DNA from: Lelliottia sp. WAP21
GTDB lineage: Bacteria; Pseudomonadota; Gammaproteobacteria; Enterobacterales; Enterobacteriaceae
DNA length: 64,000 nt
Assembly (NCBI RefSeq): GCF_020532665.2
Contig: NZ_JAIWPG020000003.1
Coordinates: 62,001 to 126,000 of the forward strand
Direction: 5' to 3'
The position numbers were made by a program, and so were the translations under genes. The notes below the pieces were generated by a model. The model made no database searches. It was not told the origin of the DNA and saw only the letters and a program-made list of their open reading frames with translations. Positions 49,216 to 59,000 of this stretch are shown piece by piece. Positions within the stretch are counted from its first letter, which is position 1, and every line of letters starts with the position of its first letter.

Positions 49216-49396
49216 TATTTCCACTCCCTTTCAGCCTGGAAGGGAGTATAAACGCCACTGATATTTACCTTGTTATATTCTTTTCGTTTCCAATATTGTC
49301 TGTTAATGTCTTAAATAATGAAACAGCAGTCAATTAACATTCTCGTAAATGTTAATTACACTAGAAATATAAATTCCATGAATAAGTAGGCGTGAC
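49216..49396 (+). promoter_or_regulatory. AT-rich leader upstream of the NERD-helicase gene
   Basis: The 181 bases between yjiA and 49397 are strongly AT-rich (TTAATGTCTTAAATAATGAAAC, GTTAATTACACTAGAAATAT are examples in part). They contain no gene. TAATGTC...TAATTACAC-like stretches offer plausible -10 elements but no single promoter is convincing. Confidence 0.5.
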
Positions 49397-51244
49397 ATGG
49401 CAATCATTATTCCGACAATCAGTAGTTGTAGCGAGAAAATTACGGCAGGCGAAAAAAGACTTGCCAGGATCCTTGAAGGTGGACTGAGCGATAAGTGTAC
49501 CTGCTGGTATGATATCCCGATAGGCGATAAGCAACATCATCCGGACTTTGTCATTCTCAGCCCAGATAAAGGCCTCTTATTTATAGAAGTAAAAGACTGG
49601 TTTGTCACAAAAATCAAATCCGCCAATAAAACCCACATTCATTACGAAACCAAAAACGGTATTGAACCTCTTAAAAATCCACTTGAGCAGGTTCGCCAAT
49701 ATACATTCAAGACGATTGATAGCCTGAAAAATGATCCCCAGCTTCGCCAGCAAGAGGGGGATTATCAGGGCAGTTTTATTATGCCCTATGGATACGGCGT
49801 TTATTTGAGCAATATTACCCGTCCGCAGCTTGAAAAACATTTTAACGCGCTCGAACTACAAGAAATCTTGCCCGCCGATCTGATTATCTGTAAAGACGAG
49901 CTTAACGAGTTTATGACAAGAGAACAAATCTCAGCAAGGTTGATATCTCTTCTTAAACATAACTTCCCGCATCACACCACGCCGCAACAGCTCGATCGAA
50001 TCAGATGGCATCTTTATCCCGACACTCGCATCAACCCGTCAGTGACTCACGTTGAACTGCATACCTTTACCTTACATGCCCCTGATATCGTTTGCATCAT
50101 GGACACGAATCAGGAACAGCTCGCCAGAAGTATGGGGCCAGGACACCGCGTCGTGCATGGGGTAGCGGGCTCGGGCAAAACGCTTATTCTCCTTCACCGC
50201 TGCGTTGATCTGGCTAATAATATAGAAAATACCAAGCCTGTCCTGGTGGTTTGCTACAACATTACGCTCGCCAGAAAACTAAAAGCGCAGATCGACCTCC
50301 ATCCACTTCGGATCCCGGTTGAAGTGACGCATTTTCACGCCTGGTGCTATCAGCAATTACATTCGCATGGCCGACTTCCGCCTAAAGGTAAAAACTTTGT
50401 AGAACGAATGGAAAAAGCCCTGACAGAGGCATATGAGGAAGGTGCGATTAAACCAGAGCAATACAGTGCCGTGTTAATCGATGAAGGGCATGACTTCAAG
50501 CCCGAATGGCTGAGAGTTCTTGCCCGCATGCCCGATAATAAAGACAACGCGCTGCTCTTCCTCTACGACGATGCACAATCTATTTATCAGAAAAAGAAAG
50601 CCCTCGACTTCACACTTTCAAGCGTCGACATTAAGGCGCAAGGCCGCACCACCATTCTGAATATCAACTATCGTAATACCCGTCAAATATTGCATTTCGC
50701 CAGCAGCATGGCATTTAACTATCTTAATAATCATATTGAGGCAGCGCTTCAATACCAGCAGCCTTCTGCGGGCGGTCTGACCGGACATTATCCCGCGCTG
50801 GCTTGCTTTGATAACCAGGATGATGAGATTACCCACGTGCTCAACTGGATTACTGATCAACGCCAACAAGGGGTGGCCTGGTCAGAAATCGCGGTACTCT
50901 GTCCTTCAACCTATAGTATCTCCGACGCCCTGGTTCCCAGATTGACGGCCCGCAAAATCCCCTTCCAGATGATTGTTACCGGAAATGATAAGAAACACTG
51001 GTCACCACAGAATGATTTGCTTTGCGTCATGCCACTGCCAAGCAGTAAGGGTCTGGAGTTCCACTCCGTCGCGATTATGGATGCGGCAAAAGGGCGGGAA
51101 GAAGAGGATTTAAGCGATGATATTAAGCGTCTGTATGTCGGTTTTACGCGTGCACGCCACAACCTTCTGGTGACAATGCACGGTAGTGGCAAACTGCACG
51201 ATCATCTTAAAGAGACCTACGAAAAGAGCGAAAAAATCGTTTAA
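49397..51244 (+). CDS. NERD-nuclease / UvrD-like superfamily 1 helicase fusion
   Basis: 615 aa. Residues about 15-130 form a NERD (nuclease-related) domain: D50 in HHPDFVIL and E64/K66 in FIEVKDW make the D...ExK active site. The SF1 helicase core follows: Walker A GVAGSGKT (255-262), Walker B LIDEGHD (D362, E363), the DDAQSIY motif III, the SSKGLEFHSV motif V and LYVGFTRAR motif VI with arginine finger. It should be an ATP-dependent DNA translocase joined to an endonuclease-fold domain. No ligand-sensing or transmembrane part is seen. Base composition looks lower in GC than yjiA, consistent with recent acquisition. Location next to yjiA, at the restriction hotspot, suggests defence against foreign DNA; DNA repair is the alternative. 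Confidence 0.88.
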   Translation: MAIIIPTISSCSEKITAGEKRLARILEGGLSDKCTCWYDIPIGDKQHHPDFVILSPDKGLLFIEVKDWFVTKIKSANKTHIHYETKNGIEPLKNPLEQVRQYTFKTIDSLKNDPQLRQQEGDYQGSFIMPYGYGVYLSNITRPQLEKHFNALELQEILPADLIICKDELNEFMTREQISARLISLLKHNFPHHTTPQQLDRIRWHLYPDTRINPSVTHVELHTFTLHAPDIVCIMDTNQEQLARSMGPGHRVVHGVAGSGKTLILLHRCVDLANNIENTKPVLVVCYNITLARKLKAQIDLHPLRIPVEVTHFHAWCYQQLHSHGRLPPKGKNFVERMEKALTEAYEEGAIKPEQYSAVLIDEGHDFKPEWLRVLARMPDNKDNALLFLYDDAQSIYQKKKALDFTLSSVDIKAQGRTTILNINYRNTRQILHFASSMAFNYLNNHIEAALQYQQPSAGGLTGHYPALACFDNQDDEITHVLNWITDQRQQGVAWSEIAVLCPSTYSISDALVPRLTARKIPFQMIVTGNDKKHWSPQNDLLCVMPLPSSKGLEFHSVAIMDAAKGREEEDLSDDIKRLYVGFTRARHNLLVTMHGSGKLHDHLKETYEKSEKIV

Positions 51245-51706
51245 GTGACCTGAGCGCCTGGCCCCAGTTCTGCTGCTGGGGTCTTCCTGACTTTTCTGGC
51301 GTTATCCCGAGTCAATAATAGCTTCAACTCAGCGCTTTTCTGCGGACGTCAGCACCTTTTTTAAAAGCCGCCTGCGGCTCAAATCGTGCTCTTAACACCG
51401 TAGTTATGTAAATTTACGTTTTTATCTGTTTCAGCTGAAATATAATTGGAAATTATTAGAAGCTTAATTAATTCACTTCAAACGATTTTATCTGCTCTGT
51501 TCATTTTATGTTTAGCCAAAACATTAAACACTGATTAAACCCAAAAACATTATCCATTGACCCCAAAATAAACACTCACACGCGCAACATTAAAGAATAA
51601 TCTCAATAACAAAACCAGCATTAAACCGCGACATCTGTCACATTTGCAGTCATAAACATCGCCTGTTAAGGTGCCTCCAGATTAATTTAACGACGAGGCA
51701 TATAAC
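51245..51706. other. AT-rich gap after the NERD-helicase gene
   Basis: 462 bases with no credible open frame. A probable terminator CCCCAG-ttctgctg-CTGGGG lies at 51262-51281, 18 bases past the helicase stop. The rest (about 51400-51640) is AT-rich and resembles regulatory DNA for the outer-membrane protein gene, but no defined site was found. Confidence 0.6.
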
Positions 51707-52252
51707 ATGAAAAAGCGTAATCTCTTTATCCTGGCTGCTCTGACCGCTGTATCAGGTTCCGCACTGGCAATGGGCGGTAGCATTGAACAAGGTAAAAACT
51801 TTACCAATCTCAATCTGGAAATGGGTAAATCCTCATCCGGTATTTATGCTGAAAGTAACTGGCTGAAAAATACCGATGACGGCACCCAGACTGGCGGCGT
51901 TGGCGCAGGTTACAACCTGGAACTCGGTCCGGTTATGCTGAATGCAGGTGCAAAAGCGATCTACATTGGCCCGAAAAAAGGCGATAACGGCGTGGCATTC
52001 CCTATTGGCGGCGGTGTAAATGTTGCCCTGACCGACAGCATCCATGTCTTTGGTGAAGGCTATGCCGCACCAGAAGGCCTGAATAACAGCGTGAAAAACT
52101 ACGTTGAAGCCAACGGCGGCGTAAGCTGGACCCCTGTTAAACCTGTTACGCTGAAAGTGGGTTACCGCCACGTGAGCGTTGACGGCAAAGATGGACGTCC
52201 AGGCCACACCCTGATTGACGGCGCATACGTTGGCGGTGGGGTCACCTTCTAA
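51707..52252 (+). CDS. YfaZ-family outer-membrane protein
   Basis: 181 aa. A signal peptide of about 21 residues (KRNLFILAALTAVSGSALA|MG) precedes a beta-rich mature part with alternating polar/hydrophobic strands and a terminal ...GGGVTF, the C-terminal phenylalanine typical of outer-membrane barrels. It resembles the YfaZ family, whose function is unknown. GACGAGGC lies before the start. Its TAA stop shares one base with the ATG of the next gene. Confidence 0.82.
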   Translation: MKKRNLFILAALTAVSGSALAMGGSIEQGKNFTNLNLEMGKSSSGIYAESNWLKNTDDGTQTGGVGAGYNLELGPVMLNAGAKAIYIGPKKGDNGVAFPIGGGVNVALTDSIHVFGEGYAAPEGLNNSVKNYVEANGGVSWTPVKPVTLKVGYRHVSVDGKDGRPGHTLIDGAYVGGGVTF

Positions 52253-52572
52253 TGAAACGCCGCATGACTGCGCTTTGTGTTCTGAGCGTCACCTTACTTC
52301 TTTCAGGTTGCGTCCAGTATAAATGGGTTAAGCCAGGGGTGAGTGATTCAGAGATGAATAAAAAGCTCACGGAATGCGAAGCGCAGGCGCTGATTGATCT
52401 TCCGCCCGATAATGTCGTGACGAGTTCTAGCTCGGAAAAAAAGGACAAATCGAAAAAGAAAAAGGATATTTCCACGAGCTATTCCGTTGAAGACGCCAAC
52501 GAATATCGCAGAGAACCGCTTGTCGACAGCTGCATGTTCAAAAGCGGGTGGGATAAGATCGAAGTTAAATAA
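52252..52572 (+). CDS. Small lipoprotein coupled to the YfaZ-like gene
   Basis: 106 aa. The lipobox LLLSGC (Cys20) predicts a lipidated protein; residue +2 is Val, favouring outer-membrane sorting. The middle carries a Ser run and a lysine-rich stretch (EKKDKSKKKKD), and cysteines at ECEAQA and DSCMFKSGW may form a disulfide. I do not recognise the family. The TAATG junction with the upstream gene indicates translational coupling and a shared envelope role. Confidence 0.82.
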   Translation: MKRRMTALCVLSVTLLLSGCVQYKWVKPGVSDSEMNKKLTECEAQALIDLPPDNVVTSSSSEKKDKSKKKKDISTSYSVEDANEYRREPLVDSCMFKSGWDKIEVK

Positions 52573-52582
52573 CAGCCCAGTT

Positions 52583-52613
52583 TAAAAAACCTGCCTTTCG
52601 GCAGGTTTTTTTA
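52583..52613. terminator. Bidirectional terminator
   Basis: AAAAAACCTGCC-ttt-CGGCAGGTTTTTTT-type hairpin at the end of the lipoprotein gene, also serving the convergent aldehyde dehydrogenase. The stem ACCTGCC/GGCAGGT is perfect. Confidence 0.9.
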
Positions 52614-52619
52614 TGCAAT

Positions 52620-53990
52620 TTACTGACGCACCACGACCAGCTTCTGGTTCACAAACTCTTTAATCCCCAGATCCGACAGCTCACGCCCGTAGCCCGAACG
52701 CTTCACGCCCCCGAACGGCAACTCTGCTGCGGTATCGGTCAGCCAGTTGATGTAGACCATCCCGGTTTCGATACGTGACGCCATTTTCTTCGCGCGCTCG
52801 ATGTCTTTGCTGAACACCGCGCCCCCCAGTCCGTAGTGAGAATCGTTGGCCAGGCTTACCGCCTCGTCGTCATTTTTCACCACGTAAACCTGCGCCACCG
52901 GTCCGAAGAACTCTTCGAAATACGCCGGGTTATCCCGTGAAATATTGGTCAGGATCGTCGGCTCAAAGAAGCTCCCCTCTCGCTGCACGGGCTTGCCGCC
53001 AAGATGCAGTGTCGCGCCATTTTTCACCGCATCGTTCACCTGTTTGGTTAACGTTTCCAGCGCGTCTTTTGACGATAAAGGTCCAAGCGTCGTGCTCTTA
53101 TCGAGCGGATCGCCCACTTTTATCGCACGGAAGGCTTCGGTGAATTTTTCCAGGAACTGGTCGGCAATTTTTTCATGCAGGATAAAGCGCTTGGCCGCAG
53201 TACAGACCTGCCCGGCATTGGCAAGTCGGGCATTGACACCCGTCTTGACCGCCTTCTCCAGGTCCGCGTCGTCCAGCACCACAAACACATCATTCCCGCC
53301 TAACTCCAGCGTCGATTTTTTAATGTGTTTCGCTGCCTGAGCGGCCACCACGCTACCGGCTTTCTCGGAACCGGTGAGAGCCGCCCCCTGAACGCGTGGA
53401 TCGGCGATAATCGTCGCCACCTGATCCTGCGAGATAAACAGGTTTGTCCATGCCCCTTCCGGCGCGCCCGCTTCACGAACCAGATGCGCAAAGGCTTCTG
53501 CACATTGCGGCACAATGCTGGCATGTTTCGCCAGCACCGGGTTACCGGCGGCCAGGTTGGGTGCCAGCACGCGCATCAGCTGATAATAGGGGAAGTTCCA
53601 CGGCTCAACGGCCATCAGGACGCCGATGGGATGGTGTTCCACCCACGCATCGCCCAGTTCAGATTTGTATTTCACCGGCGCGAGGAACTGCTTCGCGTTA
53701 TCTGCGTAATAGCGGGCAATTTGTGCACAGAGTTTCACTTCGCTGCGGCTTTGCTCAATGAGCTTCCCCATTTCCACACTGGCGATTTTGGCCAGATCGT
53801 CCACACGCGCGTCGATAAGATCGGCCAGTTTATGCAGAACAGGCAGGCGCTGTTCGATGTCCCCTTTCGCCCATTCTGAATGGTAAAGGGCATCCGCTTT
53901 TTTAAGCGCCGCTTCAACGTCTGCGTCGGTATGGGAGGGATATTCTTTGATGAGCTGATTGGTGGCAGGATTTACTGTCTGATAAGCCAT
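52620..53990 (-). CDS. Succinate-semialdehyde dehydrogenase-like aldehyde dehydrogenase
   Basis: 456 aa from the ATG at 53990 (MAYQTVNPATNQLIKEYP), with AGGAGA upstream; a longer frame reaches 54035 without support. Catalytic Cys in NAGQVCTAAKRF, general-base Glu in LELGGND, and the EPWNFPYYQ cofactor motif are all present. It belongs to the NAD(P)-dependent aldehyde dehydrogenase group of Sad/YneI type, which usually oxidise succinate semialdehyde; the substrate is an inference. Divergent from an AraC regulator that probably controls it. Confidence 0.85.
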   Translation of the reverse strand: MAYQTVNPATNQLIKEYPSHTDADVEAALKKADALYHSEWAKGDIEQRLPVLHKLADLIDARVDDLAKIASVEMGKLIEQSRSEVKLCAQIARYYADNAKQFLAPVKYKSELGDAWVEHHPIGVLMAVEPWNFPYYQLMRVLAPNLAAGNPVLAKHASIVPQCAEAFAHLVREAGAPEGAWTNLFISQDQVATIIADPRVQGAALTGSEKAGSVVAAQAAKHIKKSTLELGGNDVFVVLDDADLEKAVKTGVNARLANAGQVCTAAKRFILHEKIADQFLEKFTEAFRAIKVGDPLDKSTTLGPLSSKDALETLTKQVNDAVKNGATLHLGGKPVQREGSFFEPTILTNISRDNPAYFEEFFGPVAQVYVVKNDDEAVSLANDSHYGLGGAVFSKDIERAKKMASRIETGMVYINWLTDTAAELPFGGVKRSGYGRELSDLGIKEFVNQKLVVVRQ

Positions 53991-54144
53991 TTTGAATCTC
54001 CTGTTTTTGCCGCTTAGGGTAATAAGGGTAGTCAATATGACTAAAGGTGGGCGTAAAGTTGGGTATATACGGACGTTTCCGAATGTGACGCTGCCCGCTA
54101 AGGAGCTGACATGGTATAAAAAAGCTCAACTGACAGGATGACCT

Positions 54145-54888
54145 ATGACCGAAACGCGCCACATTCGCCAGAGTTTTCATCGTGCCCCGGGCCTTGAACT
54201 GCGAAGCACCTGGCAAAGCACACAGGCTTATAAACGCCACAGCCACACTCAGCTGTCGATAGGCGCGATAGTTGAGGGGCAGACGTGCTGCGTATGCAAC
54301 GGTCAGGAATTTATCCTGAAACCAGGCGATATCATCGTCATCCCAGCTCATGTACCGCACAGCTGCAATCCGCTGGCAGGGCAGCCACGCAGCTATCATA
54401 TGCTGTATCTCGACACCCCTGTTTCGCTGGCGCAGCAGGTTATCCGCAGTGCGTCTCTGTTTAGTCTTTATCAGCATGTTGTTGAAAATCTTTCTGAATC
54501 ATCCCTGCATGCTTTGCTCGCGGCCCTACCTCAGGGTGGGGATACGGGCGACACGCTGCGACCGACCAGCCAGCAGTTACAGCAGGCTTTCCTTCGCGAA
54601 CTCATCCACCCACCCGGACTGGATGAACTTGCCCAACGGTTCTCGCTGCGTAAAGAGACGCTGATACGTACCTTTAAACAGGATACAGGCCTGACGCCGG
54701 GCAGCTTTCTCAATATCGCGCGTGTGGAATACGCCAAATCCCGCTTGCGCGCAGGAGATAATATTGCCGACGTGAGCTATCAAAGTGGGTTTGCCGACCA
54801 GAGTCATTTTCATAAAACGTTTGTCAGCTACACGGCCGCAACCCCTCGCCAGTACGCTACGGGCCGATCAATTTCAGACAATAAATAG
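54145..54888 (+). CDS. AraC-family transcriptional regulator
   Basis: 247 aa. An N-terminal cupin-like sensor (about 15-90, KPGDIIVIPAHVPHSCNP) and a C-terminal double HTH of the AraC type (about 150-240, with ADVSYQSGFADQSHFHKTFVSYTAATPRQYA) are evident. It is 155 bases from the divergent aldehyde dehydrogenase and 47 bases upstream of a LysE exporter, either of which may be a target. The effector is unknown; the LysE pairing suggests an amino acid or related compound. Confidence 0.85.
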   Translation: MTETRHIRQSFHRAPGLELRSTWQSTQAYKRHSHTQLSIGAIVEGQTCCVCNGQEFILKPGDIIVIPAHVPHSCNPLAGQPRSYHMLYLDTPVSLAQQVIRSASLFSLYQHVVENLSESSLHALLAALPQGGDTGDTLRPTSQQLQQAFLRELIHPPGLDELAQRFSLRKETLIRTFKQDTGLTPGSFLNIARVEYAKSRLRAGDNIADVSYQSGFADQSHFHKTFVSYTAATPRQYATGRSISDNK

Positions 54889-54935
54889 TGTCCACAACGC
54901 CCTAAAGTGACCTCGGTTTTCCTGATGAGGTCGTT

Positions 54936-55598
54936 ATGGAACTTTTATCACACCTTTTTCCGTCTGCTTTTCTCGCGCTGGCGCTGGCGCACTTTGTCGC
55001 CCTTTTAAGCCCCGGGCCGGATTTCTTTTTATTGGTCGGATACGCCGCACGCTACCGGCTTCGCGGCAGTGCAGGCCTGTGCCTGGGCATTGCGATGGGG
55101 AATGGGTTTTATATTGTGCTGGTGATTATCGGCTGGAGCATGCTGCGCCACGTTACCTGGGTTTTCACTTTCATTGAACTGCTGGGCGCCTTGTATCTGC
55201 TGTGGATTGGATCGCATCTGATACGCAGCTGCCCGCAAATTCTGACGCTCCGTGATACTCAATCGCACCGTCCCTCTTTACCGATGCAGATACTCATTGG
55301 GCTAGGCTCGGCCCTCCTGAATCCTAAAAATGCGCTGTTCTATCTGGCGCTGATGACATCGTTGCTGGGGCCGGATGTCACGCTGCTTCAGCAGTCGGTC
55401 AGTGGCATCTGGATGGTAATGGCGGTGCTGGCATGGGATTTTGCCGTGGTATCCCTGATCGGCTTGCCGAGGGTGCAGCATACATTACATCGCTCCCTCT
55501 GGTTGATAGAGCGGACGGCTGGCGTGGTGTTAATGGTGTTTGGTGGCTGGATTTTATGGCGCACTTTGCACTTTCCCCCCGCTTCCCTCTATCCTTAA
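54936..55598 (+). CDS. LysE/RhtB-family amino-acid exporter
   Basis: 220 aa with five or six hydrophobic segments. The N-terminal block SPGPDFFLLVGYAAR is the LysE/RhtB family motif. It is likely an inner-membrane exporter of an amino acid or amine. It follows the AraC regulator gene and ends four bases before yjiN. The start ATG is preceded by GAGGTCGTT. Confidence 0.87.
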   Translation: MELLSHLFPSAFLALALAHFVALLSPGPDFFLLVGYAARYRLRGSAGLCLGIAMGNGFYIVLVIIGWSMLRHVTWVFTFIELLGALYLLWIGSHLIRSCPQILTLRDTQSHRPSLPMQILIGLGSALLNPKNALFYLALMTSLLGPDVTLLQQSVSGIWMVMAVLAWDFAVVSLIGLPRVQHTLHRSLWLIERTAGVVLMVFGGWILWRTLHFPPASLYP

Positions 55599-55601
55599 CC
55601 C

Positions 55602-56873
55602 ATGGAAAAATTAGCTGAACTAAAACGCGCCAAGCTGTTGGCGCTGTCGCTCCTGCTGGTGGCCGTTGCGACATTTATTGTGACCCTCTTTCTGCCACAG
55701 ACGTTCTGGGTGCGCGGGGTGAAGGCGATCGCCGAGGCGGCGATGGTCGGTGCGCTGGCGGACTGGTTCGCGGTGGTTGCGCTGTTTCGTCGGGTGCCGA
55801 TCCCCTTTATCTCGCGCCATACGGCGATTATTCCGCGTAACAAAGACCGGATTGGCGACAATCTCGGGCAATTTGTGCAGGAAAAGTTTCTCGATACCCA
55901 GTCGCTGGTGGCGCTTATCCGCCGCTACGAGCCTGCACAAATGATTGGCGTCTGGTTCAGCCAGCCTGAAAATGCTAAGCGCGTCGGTCAGCATCTGATC
56001 CAGGTGATGAGCGGTTTTCTGGAGCTTACCGACGACGGGCGCATTCAGCGCTTATTAAAACGCGCCGTGCATAAAGCGATCGATAAGGTGGACTTCACCG
56101 AGACCAGTGCCGTAATGCTGGAAAGCATGACCAAAAACAACCGACATCAGGTGTTGCTGGATGCGATCATTCATCGCCTGATCACCCTGATTCAGCGGGA
56201 AAGCACGCGTGATTTTATTGCCGCGCAAATCGTCCACTGGCTTGAAACTGAACACCCACGCAAGGCGATGGTGCTGCCTACCGAGTGGCTGGGAGATCAA
56301 AGCGCAGAGATGGTATCGAAAGCGGTGAACACCCTGCTGGATGATATCAGCCATGACCGAACGCATCAGATCCGTCAGGCCTTTGATCGCGCCACGCTGA
56401 AGCTTATCGACAACCTGAAAAATGATCCTGAGATGGCGGAGAAAGCGGAAAATATCAAACACTATCTCAAGAACGATGACGCCTTTAACCGCTATCTGAG
56501 CGAGATGTGGGGCGATCTTCGCCAGTGGCTGAAAAACGATATGCAAAGCGACGATTCTCGCGTTAAACAACGCATGACGCAGGCCGGACTGTGGTTTGGC
56601 GAAACGCTGGTGGCCGATGCCAGCCTGCGGGCGTCGCTGAACGAGCACCTTGAACAGGCCGCGCATCGTATGGCACCGGATTTTGCCACCTTCCTGACGC
56701 GGCATATCAGCGACACCGTCAAAGGATGGGATGCGAAAGATATGTCGCGCCAGATTGAGCTGAATATTGGTAAAGACCTGCAGTTTATCCGCGTCAACGG
56801 TACGCTGGTGGGCGGGACCATTGGCTTAATCCTGTTTTTACTCTCCCAACTCCCCAGCGTGATAACCTTTTAA
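55602..56873 (+). CDS. yjiN: DUF445 membrane protein YjiN
   Basis: 423 aa. Two hydrophobic segments near the N-terminus (about 12-30 and 35-55, with [25 protein letters not shown]) and one at the C-terminus (about 400-418) flank a long helical soluble part. This is E. coli YjiN, of unknown function, conserved as DUF445. It is convergent with the DUF2955 gene, with stops overlapping. In E. coli yjiN lies in the same extended hotspot region. Confidence 0.93.
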   Translation: MEKLAELKRAKLLALSLLLVAVATFIVTLFLPQTFWVRGVKAIAEAAMVGALADWFAVVALFRRVPIPFISRHTAIIPRNKDRIGDNLGQFVQEKFLDTQSLVALIRRYEPAQMIGVWFSQPENAKRVGQHLIQVMSGFLELTDDGRIQRLLKRAVHKAIDKVDFTETSAVMLESMTKNNRHQVLLDAIIHRLITLIQRESTRDFIAAQIVHWLETEHPRKAMVLPTEWLGDQSAEMVSKAVNTLLDDISHDRTHQIRQAFDRATLKLIDNLKNDPEMAEKAENIKHYLKNDDAFNRYLSEMWGDLRQWLKNDMQSDDSRVKQRMTQAGLWFGETLVADASLRASLNEHLEQAAHRMAPDFATFLTRHISDTVKGWDAKDMSRQIELNIGKDLQFIRVNGTLVGGTIGLILFLLSQLPSVITF

Positions 56874-57946
56874 TCGTTTTGTGGCGGCGCAATGACGTAA
56901 CGCGTCGGCTCAAAACAGTTGAGGATCAGATGCACCAGAAACACGAGGGTGAGCGTGGCGACCAGCGCGACGGTGACGGAGACGATGCGATAGAGATCGC
57001 TGAACACCAGATCGCCGTCAGGATGCAGGTTTTGACCAAACATTATGCCGATGGTGGTAATACTGGCAAAGCCGACTCCTGCGCCCACCTTTTCCATCAC
57101 GTGCAGACGTGCGCCAAACGCCAGCCCAAGACCAATCAGCGGCATCATGAGCACCATATGGCTGCTGTGATCGTAAAGCAGCAGCTGCATCACCAGAATA
57201 TACAGACAGCCCAGCACCACGCCGACCACTCGCCACAGCGAGCTCATCACCGCCCCGCGATAATGCATAGGAAATAAAATTAACACCCCGGCCATCAGCG
57301 CCGACAGGGAATCGCTCAGATCGCTTATCTGAAAAACGACAAAAATCAGCGTTGCTACCGTGCCAGAAAGCAGCGATTCGTGGCGGACACGAGCGGCATT
57401 TTTCTCAATCAACGGCGGCGGTTTACGCGGTTCTACGTCGGGTAACAGATAGTTCATCAGCGCACTCAGGCACACCGCCATCACGCTGGCTTCGATATTG
57501 GAAAACAACAGCGTGTGCCAGTTAGTGGTGGGATAACTCATAAAATTGAGCATCACGCTCTGGCACACCACGCCCATCGAACCAAACAGGAAAAGCGGCC
57601 CCTGGCTCATAAAGCGAAAGCGCATCACATACAGGGCAAACACCACCAGCGTCATAATCACCGGCCATTGCGACAAATAGCCGATGATGAACACCATTTC
57701 GATACAGTTCAGCGAGGCGCTAAACACAAACTGTTTGGCGACATGGCGATTAAACACGGGCACCAGTGACATAAGCATAATCGGGTAGACCACGTAAAAG
57801 ACGCCATACGTGGTGTTGTAAAAACTCGATATGCTCAGGGCTATCATGCCGGCAAAAACAATGCGCAGCGTCTGGCGAAAATCATTCGCCGTATAGACGA
57901 TATTGCCGTGCGGGGTAAAGACCCGCGCCAGGGTATTAATAGACAT
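56870..57946 (-). CDS. DUF2955 membrane protein (FUSC-like efflux partner)
   Basis: 358 aa from the ATG at 57946 ([15 protein letters not shown]). About ten hydrophobic segments in two groups resemble half of an aromatic-acid exporter (FUSC/AaeB-type) fold. DUF2955 proteins occur next to HlyD-type adaptors. It overlaps the HlyD gene by 11 bases and is the last gene of marR-hlyD-DUF2955. The cargo is unknown; aromatic acids or toxic lipophilic compounds are reasonable guesses. Confidence 0.8.
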   Translation of the reverse strand: MSINTLARVFTPHGNIVYTANDFRQTLRIVFAGMIALSISSFYNTTYGVFYVVYPIMLMSLVPVFNRHVAKQFVFSASLNCIEMVFIIGYLSQWPVIMTLVVFALYVMRFRFMSQGPLFLFGSMGVVCQSVMLNFMSYPTTNWHTLLFSNIEASVMAVCLSALMNYLLPDVEPRKPPPLIEKNAARVRHESLLSGTVATLIFVVFQISDLSDSLSALMAGVLILFPMHYRGAVMSSLWRVVGVVLGCLYILVMQLLLYDHSSHMVLMMPLIGLGLAFGARLHVMEKVGAGVGFASITTIGIMFGQNLHPDGDLVFSDLYRIVSVTVALVATLTLVFLVHLILNCFEPTRYVIAPPQND

Positions 57947-59000
57947 AGTGCAGCAGGCTGACGAGATGAATTTGCAGACCGGAGAAGAAGCGCGCAAACG
58001 GCCCTTCGCTGTTATAGAGCTGTACGGTAGCACGTGCGCCGGTCGGCAGATGCTTAGGTAACGGCTCTTCCAGCGAAACATGAATGCGCATACGTTGGGC
58101 ATCACGCACCCAACGGTTAGAGGTCTCCGGTTGAGAGAGTTGACCGTTTACCGCCTCTTGTCCTGCCAGGATCCCCGCATCGCTGCTGGTCACATGCGCA
58201 CGAAAAACTTTCCCGGGGAAGGCATCAAACACCACCGCGGCATCGGTTCCCTGATGCGTATGCCGCAGGCTCTTCTCACGAAAATCCGCCACGATATCGG
58301 TCTGGTTGTTGACCAGCGCCAGCGCGGCGGTACCTGAGGTGGCGTAAAAACCGGGGCTGAGCTGCAGGTTGCTGATGGTGCCATCGGCCTGGGCGTAAAC
58401 CCGGGTCCAGCTCAGGTTTAGCTCAGCCTCCTCCAGTGCGTTACGGTATTTTTGCAGCGTGACGTTACGCTTTTCATCCCGTTCGCCGCGCTCGATGCGT
58501 AAATTTTGCAGCGTCGCCTGCAGATTCGCGACGGACTGTTCACTGCTCTGCCAGGCGGTGCGGACCTTATCCAGATCGGACCGGGAGACATTTTGCAGGG
58601 TGCTCAGCTTTTGATAACGATCGAAGGTCACTTTGTCGTTGCGGGCATTCAGCTGCGCCGTTTTCAGACTGGCCAGCGCACCGGTGATTTGCGCATCAAG
58701 CTGTTGATTAGCGAGGCGCGCTTGCTCAAGGGCGATTTCAGCGGCCTCGACCTTATTGCGAAAGGGGGTGGGATCCAGTTCAAACAGCACATCCCCTTTT
58801 TTGACCTGGCTGTTGTTATGAACGTGTACGGCGGCAACATAGCCCGACACGCGTGCCGACACAGGCGTCACCACGCGCATAACGGTGGCGTCCGGCGTCA
58901 GCGGGATCCAGATATCCGCCACGATAAAGTAGACAAACATCAGCAGGAAAGAGGCAATACTCACCCTTACCCAGCGGGCAAACTTTTGTTCAGGAGTCAT
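57936..59000 (-). CDS. HlyD-family membrane-fusion protein
   Basis: 354 aa. One membrane anchor (about 13-33), a biotinyl-lipoyl-like half (VSARVSGYVAAVHVHNNSQVKKGDVLFELD), a coiled-coil hairpin (about 80-190) and the returning beta-barrel domain make it a periplasmic adaptor. It probably works with the DUF2955 protein to move its cargo across the inner membrane or to an outer-membrane channel. Its ATG overlaps the marR stop by one base. Confidence 0.9.
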   Translation of the reverse strand: MTPEQKFARWVRVSIASFLLMFVYFIVADIWIPLTPDATVMRVVTPVSARVSGYVAAVHVHNNSQVKKGDVLFELDPTPFRNKVEAAEIALEQARLANQQLDAQITGALASLKTAQLNARNDKVTFDRYQKLSTLQNVSRSDLDKVRTAWQSSEQSVANLQATLQNLRIERGERDEKRNVTLQKYRNALEEAELNLSWTRVYAQADGTISNLQLSPGFYATSGTAALALVNNQTDIVADFREKSLRHTHQGTDAAVVFDAFPGKVFRAHVTSSDAGILAGQEAVNGQLSQPETSNRWVRDAQRMRIHVSLEEPLPKHLPTGARATVQLYNSEGPFARFFSGLQIHLVSLLHYVY

